Below are positions 58,756-64,000 of a stretch of 64,000 bases of DNA, one piece after another. This DNA is from Hyphomicrobiales bacterium (lineage in GTDB: Bacteria; Pseudomonadota; Alphaproteobacteria; Rhizobiales; Rhizobiaceae), in the NCBI GenBank assembly GCA_900473045.1, contig UCKS01000045.1, forward strand, positions 1,590 through 65,589. Reading direction: 5' to 3'. Position numbers and translations under genes: made by a program. The notes under the pieces are model-generated. The model had not been told where the DNA came from and searched no databases. It saw only the letters and a list, made by a program, of their open reading frames with translations. Every line of letters starts with the position of its first letter. Position 1 is the stretch's first letter.

Positions 58756-59400
58756 ATGCGCAAGCTTGAAGACAAGACCCTGATCGTTGCCAGCCACAAT
58801 GCCGGCAAGATCCGCGAAATCCGCGACCTGATCGGCCCGATGGGCTTCGAAGCCAAATCGGCGGCCGATCTCAATTTCATCGAACCGGACGAGACCGGCA
58901 CGACCTTCGAGGAAAATGCCACGATCAAGGCGCTGGCCTCGGCGAAGGCCTCCGGCCTGCCCGCCCTGTCGGACGATTCCGGCCTCGTCGTCGATGCGCT
59001 GAACGGCGATCCTGGCGTCTACACCGCCAATTGGGCCGAGACTGCCGATGGCACCCGCGATTTCGCCATGGCGATGCACAAGGTCGAAACCGCCATCCAG
59101 GAAGCCGGCGCTACCGCCTTTGAGCGGCGCACCGGCCGTTTCGTCTCGGTGCTGTGCCTCGCCTGGCCGGATGGCCATGTCGAGCTGTTCCGTGGCGAAG
59201 TGGAAGGCCATATCGTCTGGCCGCCGCGCGGAAGCCAAGGATTTGGTTACGACCCGGTCTTTCAACCGCTCGGCTACGACACCACATTCGGCGAAATGAG
59301 TGGTGACGAGAAGCACGGCTGGAAGCACGGCGATACGGACGCGCTGTCGCACCGTGCGCGGGCATTCAAGCTTTTTGCCGAGACGTGCCTGAGTGCTTGA
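58756..59400 (+). CDS. rdgB: dITP/XTP pyrophosphatase (RdgB/HAM1)
   Basis: 214 aa. It hydrolyses non-canonical purine NTPs (ITP, dITP, XTP) to keep them out of nucleic acids. [16 protein letters not shown] (nucleotide-binding start), [21 protein letters not shown] with the catalytic Asp, and [10 protein letters not shown] are all conserved. The start at 58756 (MRKLEDKT) fits the family; 58741 is an in-frame alternative. It sits in the usual rph-rdgB-hemW order. Confidence 0.95.
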   Translation: MRKLEDKTLIVASHNAGKIREIRDLIGPMGFEAKSAADLNFIEPDETGTTFEENATIKALASAKASGLPALSDDSGLVVDALNGDPGVYTANWAETADGTRDFAMAMHKVETAIQEAGATAFERRTGRFVSVLCLAWPDGHVELFRGEVEGHIVWPPRGSQGFGYDPVFQPLGYDTTFGEMSGDEKHGWKHGDTDALSHRARAFKLFAETCLSA

Positions 59401-59482
59401 GGGTACGCAGGTAGGGGACCTTGGCACCGAAACGCTGGTTGCCTATTGTTTCTGCGTTGGATGTTGACGGGCATCTCCTCCT

Positions 59483-59600
59483 CCGTCATCCCTGTGCTCG
59501 TCACAGGGATCCAGTTGCGCCGCGTCTGCGGCGCGTAAAGACTCTTTCACGCGAAGGACTTCGCGTGGCTGGATTCCTGTGACGAGCACAGGAATGACGG
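59483..59600. repeat. 118-base compound palindrome between rdgB and hemW
   Basis: Outer arms 59483-59514 and 59569-59600 are reverse complements with only two mismatched positions; each arm also folds on itself (CCTGTG/CACAGG). Inside are two perfect hairpins: GCGCCGC/GCGGCGC (59517-59534) and CACGCGAA/TTCGCGTG (59548-59567). It looks like a dispersed rhizobial intergenic element with a cruciform shape. Confidence 0.85.
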
Positions 59601-59682
59601 TGTATTGGGTTACCCCGAATACATAGCAGACGACCTGACATTAAATACACCGCGCCCGAGCGCCTGAAAGACCCAAAACAGA

Positions 59683-60858
59683 ATGGCCACTTTTTCTTCC
59701 ATCGGCGACAGCAAGGAGCCCGGCTTCGGGGTCTATGTGCATTGGCCCTTCTGTGCTGCCAAATGTCCCTATTGCGACTTCAACAGCCATGTCCGGCATC
59801 AGCCGGTCGATCAGCCGCGTTTCGTCACAGCCTTTCTCACCGAAATGGCGGCGATGCGGCATATGTCGGGTCCGCGCACCGTCACCAGCATCTTCATGGG
59901 CGGCGGCACGCCGTCGCTGATGAACCCGGCAACGGTCGAAGCCATTCTCGACGGCATTGCCAATCTCTGGCATGTGCCCGATGGCATCGAGATCACCATG
60001 GAGGCCAACCCCTCCAGTGTTGAGGCGACCCGTTTTCGCGGCTATCGCGCCGCCGGCGTCAACCGGGTTTCACTTGGCGTTCAGGCACTCAACGACAAGG
60101 ACCTCAAGTTTCTCGGCCGGCTGCACAATGTCGAGGACGCACTGAAGGCCATCGGCCTGGCGCGCGATATCTTTCCGCGCATGTCATTCGACCTCATTTA
60201 TGCCCGCCCGAACCAGACCGTCGAGGCTTGGGAGCAGGAGCTGAAGCAGGCCGTCTCCTATGCCGTCGATCACCTGTCGCTCTACCAGCTGACGATCGAG
60301 GAAGGCACACCCTTCTACGGCCTGCACAAGGCAGGCAAGCTGATCGTGCCCGACGGCGAGCACTCTGCCGTGCTCTACGAGGCGACCCAGGAGATCACCG
60401 AAGGTTTCGGCATGCCGGCCTACGAGGTTTCCAACCATGCAGCGCCTGGCGCCGAGAGCCGCCACAACCTGACTTACTGGCGCTATGGCGACTATGCCGG
60501 CATCGGCCCCGGCGCCCATGGCCGGTTGACGCGTGGCCGCAACAAGATCGCTACCGCGACGGAGCGCAAGCCGGAAGACTGGCTGCAACTGGTCGAGGAA
60601 CACGGCCACGGCATGGTCGAGCAGGAAGTGCTGGGCTATGACGAACAGGCCGACGAGCTGTTGCTGATGGGCCTGCGGCTGAAGGAAGGCATCGACCTCG
60701 TGCGTTGGCAGGACCTGTCCGGCCGCGAACCCGATCCTGACCGCGAACAGTTCCTGATCGAACACGGCTTCATCGAGCGCTTAGGCAATTCCCGCCTGCG
60801 CTGCACGCCGGCCGGCATGCTGATTCTCGATGCGGTGGTTGCCGATCTCGCCTGCTAA
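59683..60858 (+). CDS. hemW: Heme chaperone HemW (HemN-like radical SAM protein)
   Basis: 391 aa. Radical SAM triad C24-x3-C28-x2-C31 (CAAKCPYCDFNSH); the Phe after the third Cys places it with HemW, not coproporphyrinogen dehydrogenase. Later segments GGGTPSLM, RVSLGVQALND and LTYWRYGDYAGIGPGAHGR also fit HemW. It was long annotated as oxygen-independent coproporphyrinogen III oxidase. It ends 3 bases from the convergent marR gene. Confidence 0.93.
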   Translation: MATFSSIGDSKEPGFGVYVHWPFCAAKCPYCDFNSHVRHQPVDQPRFVTAFLTEMAAMRHMSGPRTVTSIFMGGGTPSLMNPATVEAILDGIANLWHVPDGIEITMEANPSSVEATRFRGYRAAGVNRVSLGVQALNDKDLKFLGRLHNVEDALKAIGLARDIFPRMSFDLIYARPNQTVEAWEQELKQAVSYAVDHLSLYQLTIEEGTPFYGLHKAGKLIVPDGEHSAVLYEATQEITEGFGMPAYEVSNHAAPGAESRHNLTYWRYGDYAGIGPGAHGRLTRGRNKIATATERKPEDWLQLVEEHGHGMVEQEVLGYDEQADELLLMGLRLKEGIDLVRWQDLSGREPDPDREQFLIEHGFIERLGNSRLRCTPAGMLILDAVVADLAC

Positions 60859-60861
60859 ATT

Positions 60862-61374
60862 TTATTCGAACGCAGCCAGATACTTTTTGGCGATCGCATC
60901 CAGCGCCGCCCGTTCTTTCGGGGTGAGCAGCGCCGTCAACCGGTGCTGGTTGGCGACATGGGCGGTGACGGCGCGTTCGACCAGATCGAGCCCTTCCGGC
61001 TTCAGTGCAATCAGCACGCTGCGGCGATCGTCCGGATTGGTCAGCCGCTCGACGAGGCCAGCCTTTTCCAGCTGATCGATCCGGTTGGTCATCGTTCCCG
61101 ACGTGATCATCGTGGTGGCCAGCAGGTCGCCCGGCGACAACCGGTAAGGCTTGCCGGAGCGGCGCAAGGCCGCCAGCACGTCGAAGCTCGCCGACGACAG
61201 CCCAAACTCCGAAAAGGTCTTCTCGACCTCGCGGCCGAGATAGGTCGAGAGCCGCGCCAGCCGGCCAAGCAGGCCCATCGGCTCGACATCGAGGTCCGGC
61301 CGCTCTGTGCGCCACTGGGCCAGAATTCTGTCGACGTGATCTTCATCCATGGTTTTCTGGTACGCAAAATTCAT
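60862..61374 (-). CDS. MarR-family transcriptional regulator
   Basis: 170 aa, or 162 aa if translation starts at Met9 (61350). The winged helix spans about 70-125 (SPGDLLATTMITSGTMTNRIDQLEKAGLVERLTNPDDRRS), preceded and followed by dimerisation helices. It is divergent from an EamA-type exporter gene. Two near-identical 16-bp palindromes lie in the shared region. If the longer form is used, the first palindrome overlaps its start codon, so autorepression would be direct. Confidence 0.92.
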   Translation of the reverse strand: MNFAYQKTMDEDHVDRILAQWRTERPDLDVEPMGLLGRLARLSTYLGREVEKTFSEFGLSSASFDVLAALRRSGKPYRLSPGDLLATTMITSGTMTNRIDQLEKAGLVERLTNPDDRRSVLIALKPEGLDLVERAVTAHVANQHRLTALLTPKERAALDAIAKKYLAAFE

Positions 61375-61388
61375 CTTGACGTCAAGAT
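61373..61388. promoter_or_regulatory. MarR operator 1 (perfect palindrome)
   Basis: ATCTTGAC/GTCAAGAT, a perfect 16-bp palindrome at the start of the marR gene. It shares 13 of 16 positions with a second site at 61410-61425. Confidence 0.8.
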
Positions 61389-61409
61389 AATCGCTGTTAT
61401 CCTGATTTT

Positions 61410-61425
61410 ATCTTGAAATCGAGAT
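61410..61425. promoter_or_regulatory. MarR operator 2 (imperfect palindrome)
   Basis: ATCTTGAAATCGAGAT, 7 bases before the EamA-type start codon. Its centre is 37 bases from operator 1. Binding here would block the transporter transcript, while operator 1 covers the regulator. Confidence 0.75.
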
Positions 61426-61432
61426 ACTTCAA

Positions 61433-62335
61433 ATGAAGATAAAATCCGCATCCCTTACCGACATCGCCGTGACCGCGATTGCGCCCGCCATCTGGGGCAG
61501 CACTTATGTCGTCACCACCGAATTCCTGCCGCATGGCTATCCGCTGACCGTCGCCATGCTGCGGGCCCTGCCCGCGGGTCTCATCCTGCTGTTGATCGTC
61601 CGGCAATTGCCGCATGGCATCTGGTGGGCGCGCAGCTTCATCCTCGGCGCACTCAATTTCTCGTTCTTCTGGGCGATGTTGTTCGTTTCGGCCTACCGCC
61701 TGCCCGGCGGCGTCGCCGCAACCGTCGGCGCCGTCCAGCCGCTGATCGTCGTCATGCTGGCGCGGATGCTGATCGGAACGCCGGTAAAGACGATGGCGAT
61801 TGTCGCCGGCATTGTCGGAATGGCCGGCGTCGGCCTGCTGGTGCTGACGCCTGGAGCAACTCTCGACCCGATCGGCATCATCGCCGGGCTCGCCGGCGCG
61901 GTGTCCATGGCGTTTGGGACGGTGCTGACGCGCCACTGGGCGCCGCCCGTATCCAGCCTGACCTTTACCGCGTGGCAACTGACCGCCGGCGGTCTGTTGC
62001 TGTTGCCGGTGGCTCTGCTGTTCGAACCGGCCTTGCCAGTGCCAACCATGGCCAATGTGCTCGGCATGGCTTGGCTGGGGCTGATTGGTGCTGCCTTCAC
62101 CTATCTCCTGTGGTTTCGTGGCCTGTCCAAGCTCGAACCGGCTGCCGTCGCCTCGCTCGGCTTCCTCAGCCCGCTGGTCGCAACCCTGCTCGGTTGGGGT
62201 GTTCTCGGTCAGAACCTGACGCCGCTGCAGATTGTTGGCATGGCCACCGTGCTGGTCAGCGTCTGGCTTGGACAACGGGCGCAGATGGCGCCGCGTCCCA
62301 CAGCGCCGATCACGGTGAAAACCGTCAGCCCTTAG
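61433..62335 (+). CDS. EamA/DMT-family transporter
   Basis: 300 aa with about ten membrane helices in two EamA repeats (about 12-135 and 148-285). WGSTYVVTTEFLP at the start and LSKLEPAAVASLGFLSPLVATLLGW in the second repeat are typical. These proteins mostly export metabolites or drugs. The divergent MarR regulator and the twin operators imply induction by a ligand of MarR, perhaps the transported compound. The 3' end overlaps the convergent ProC-like gene by 11 bases. Confidence 0.9.
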   Translation: MKIKSASLTDIAVTAIAPAIWGSTYVVTTEFLPHGYPLTVAMLRALPAGLILLLIVRQLPHGIWWARSFILGALNFSFFWAMLFVSAYRLPGGVAATVGAVQPLIVVMLARMLIGTPVKTMAIVAGIVGMAGVGLLVLTPGATLDPIGIIAGLAGAVSMAFGTVLTRHWAPPVSSLTFTAWQLTAGGLLLLPVALLFEPALPVPTMANVLGMAWLGLIGAAFTYLLWFRGLSKLEPAAVASLGFLSPLVATLLGWGVLGQNLTPLQIVGMATVLVSVWLGQRAQMAPRPTAPITVKTVSP

Positions 62336-63113
62336 CGGCCCTGTCCCTCGCGGCCGCCAGCCCCTTGGAGATCGGCCCGGCAATGCCAGCAGATAGCATC
62401 GCCACCAGACCGGCGGCGGTGGTTCCGCCATAGTCGGTAAAGACCCGAACCGTATCGGCCGGCGTTTCCAAAGCATCGGCCATCCACGTACCGGAACCGA
62501 GAAAGAGCTGGCGGACCGCAGTATCGGCAACATCGGGCGCCACGCCATTGGCGATGGCATCACGGATCATCGCATCGGCAAAGGCGGCGATGAAGGCCGG
62601 ACCGGAACCGGTCAGGGCGGTGAAATAATCCAGTTCGCTTTCGGTCGACAACCTCGTTGTCTTTCCGGAACAAGAAAAGAAACCGCTGGCAAACGCAACG
62701 TCCGCTACAGTCGTTTCCGGTGTCGACAGCCAAGGCGTGAAAGACAGCCCCTGCTCGGCGCAGGCATTCGGCATGGCGCGGATGATGCGTTCGCTTTTGA
62801 AGCGCGCCAGCAGCGCTGCTGCAGGCACACGGGCCATGACCGAAATGACCAGTTTGCCGGACAGATCAAGCTCCAGCCCATCGGCGTCTTCCGGCCGTAC
62901 CGACAGAATGACGATATCCGACTGAGCCGCCAGCGACGCGTTTTCGGTGACGAACCGGATATCCGGCCAGGGCTCAAATCCTGCCGTCTTGCCGCTGCGC
63001 GACGACAGGATGAGATCGGCGGCAGCGACGAAACCCTTGGCGAGCGCCGGGCGAAGCAAAGCGCCACCCAGCCAGCCGGTTCCGCCGATGACACCGAGCG
63101 TGGTCAAGCCCAC
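62325..63113 (-). CDS. Pyrroline-5-carboxylate reductase-like protein
   Basis: 262 aa. NAD(P)-binding N-terminus GVIGGTGWLGGALL, then VILSVRPEDA, the RAMPNACAEQG segment, and the ProC C-terminal dimerisation domain (about 160-262) with ALTGSGPAFIAAF. It resembles ProC, but the Asn and loop details (IIRAMPN kept; later part divergent) leave the substrate open; rhizobia often have a separate true proC. The start is a GTG at 63113, overlapping the preceding aminopeptidase stop by 10 bases. Confidence 0.8.
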   Translation of the reverse strand: MGLTTLGVIGGTGWLGGALLRPALAKGFVAAADLILSSRSGKTAGFEPWPDIRFVTENASLAAQSDIVILSVRPEDADGLELDLSGKLVISVMARVPAAALLARFKSERIIRAMPNACAEQGLSFTPWLSTPETTVADVAFASGFFSCSGKTTRLSTESELDYFTALTGSGPAFIAAFADAMIRDAIANGVAPDVADTAVRQLFLGSGTWMADALETPADTVRVFTDYGGTTAAGLVAMLSAGIAGPISKGLAAARDRAAKG

Positions 63114-64000
63114 TCGCCCTTGCGCATGACCGGAACCTTGGCACCATCAGCGCGCACGCCATCGATATCGACCTCGCCGGAGCCGATCATCCAGTCGATA
63201 TGGATCAGGCTGGAATTGCCGCCCTGCGCGGCGATCTGGTCCTGGCTGAGCGATGCGCCATCCAGGAAGCATTTCGAATAGCACTGGCCGAGCGCGATAT
63301 GGCAGGAGGCGTTTTCATCGAACAGCGTGTTGTAAAACAGCACGCCACTGGCCGAGATCGGCGAGGAATGCGGCACCAGCGCCACTTCGCCGAGGCGCCG
63401 CGCGCCTTCGTCGGTATCCAGCACCTTGTTCAGCACTTCCTCGCCCTTCGAAGCCTTGGCCTCGACAATGCGGCCGCCTTCAAAACGAACCTGGATATTG
63501 TCGATCAGCGTGCCCTGATGCGACAGCGGCTTGGTGCTCGACACATGGCCTTCGACGCGCAGCGCATGCGGCGTGGTGAAGACTTCTTCGGTCGGTATGT
63601 TGGGATTGCAGGTGATACCGTTCTTTGCCGTCGAGGCGCCGCCATGCCATTCATGACCATCGGCGAGCCCGACCGTCAGATCGGTGCCCGGGCCGGTGAA
63701 ATGCAGGGCGGAAAAACGCTCGCCGTTCAGCCATGCAGAGCGCTTGGCGAGATTGGCGTTGTGTTCGGTCCAGGCGGCAATCGGGTCGGCGACATCGACA
63801 CGGGAGGCGGCAAAAATCGCATTGGCAAGCTTTTCGACGGCAACCTGTTCGGCATCGTCCGGGAACATCTGCTTGGCCCAGGCGGGGTTGGGATAGGAGA
63901 CGATGTTCCAGTTGATGTCGAAATTGGAGATTTTCTCCAAAGCCGGTTTGTAGGCCATCGACATCGCCTTGTTGGCGCGCGCCACCTTGGCCGGATCCTG
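63104..64000 (-). CDS. M29-family aminopeptidase, 5' end outside the window
   Basis: The C-terminal 298 residues are seen; the reading frame runs on past 64000. Conserved M29 (AmpS/PepS) features: FNIYVDP-like metal site is not used here, but GTDLTVGLADGHEWHGG, NIPTEEVFTTPH (metal-ligand Glu and His), and SSLIHIDWMIGSGEVDIDG (His, Asp ligands) are all present. These are dinuclear-metal, cytoplasmic aminopeptidases. It overlaps the ProC-like gene by 10 bases, so the two are translated together. Confidence 0.9.
   Translation of the reverse strand, partial: QDPAKVARANKAMSMAYKPALEKISNFDINWNIVSYPNPAWAKQMFPDDAEQVAVEKLANAIFAASRVDVADPIAAWTEHNANLAKRSAWLNGERFSALHFTGPGTDLTVGLADGHEWHGGASTAKNGITCNPNIPTEEVFTTPHALRVEGHVSSTKPLSHQGTLIDNIQVRFEGGRIVEAKASKGEEVLNKVLDTDEGARRLGEVALVPHSSPISASGVLFYNTLFDENASCHIALGQCYSKCFLDGASLSQDQIAAQGGNSSLIHIDWMIGSGEVDIDGVRADGAKVPVMRKGEWA

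Overview
The window is core chromosome of an alphaproteobacterium of the family Rhizobiaceae (Rhizobium / Agrobacterium / Sinorhizobium relatives). The evidence is gene content and order: dapE, the def-fmt-truA group, metK next to a PraR/PhrR-type regulator and lnt, corC-ybeY-phoH-miaB, glnD-mutS-tme, both ornithine-lipid genes (olsA and olsB), and lptCAB-rpoN-hpf-ptsN. Intergenic palindromes of the type common in Rhizobiaceae and promoters of alphaproteobacterial type agree with this. I see no rRNA, tRNA, CRISPR, insertion sequence or prophage.

Layout. 266-2060 (+): dapE and an overlapping membrane protein. 2054-5022 (-): def, a FitAB/VapBC-type toxin-antitoxin pair, fmt and truA. 5167-10443 (+): rmuC, rbsK, a chemoreceptor and a small Thr/Pro-tailed membrane protein. 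10532-12461: nucleoside hydrolase (-), then a small heat-shock protein and a DUF1150 protein (+). 12486-34162 (-): a long block of translation, envelope and nitrogen genes (trmB, metK, praR, lnt, corC, ybeY, phoH, miaB, olsA, rimI, tsaB, nfu, usp, trpS, murJ, glnD, mutS), with one small M15-type peptidase gene on + at 26287. 34265-36550 (+): NADP malic enzyme. 36733-42552 (-): olsB, a hybrid histidine kinase, lspA and two RNA methyltransferases. 42672-44958: coxG-like (+), then lapA-like, ihfB and sppA (-). 45184-50730 (+): lptC-lptA-lptB-rpoN-hpf-ptsN. 50741-55366: an accessory cluster (LuxR-type regulator, SDR, lactone/polyol oxidase, ThDP enzyme). 55452-57279 (-): grpE and hrcA. 57451-60858 (+): rph, a VOC protein, rdgB and hemW. 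60862-62335: divergent marR/eamA. 62325-64000 (-): a ProC-like reductase and an M29 aminopeptidase cut by the window end.

The genes are mostly housekeeping: protein N-terminal maturation (def, fmt), tRNA and rRNA modification (truA, trmB, miaB, tsaB, two methyltransferases), lipoprotein and LPS biogenesis (lnt, lspA, lptCAB), phosphate-saving membrane lipids (olsA, olsB), nitrogen signalling (glnD, rpoN, ptsN) and heat shock (sHSP, grpE, hrcA). The unusual content is regulatory or accessory. It includes a near-ideal palindromic operator on the toxin-antitoxin pair inside the def-fmt group, a probable ROSE-type RNA thermometer, an EcfG-type promoter, a PHO box before olsB, paired MarR operators, and the LuxR/SDR/oxidase/ThDP cluster placed between conserved genes.

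Starts were chosen by ribosome binding sites, family N-termini and overlaps. Coordinates of protein genes include the stop codon.
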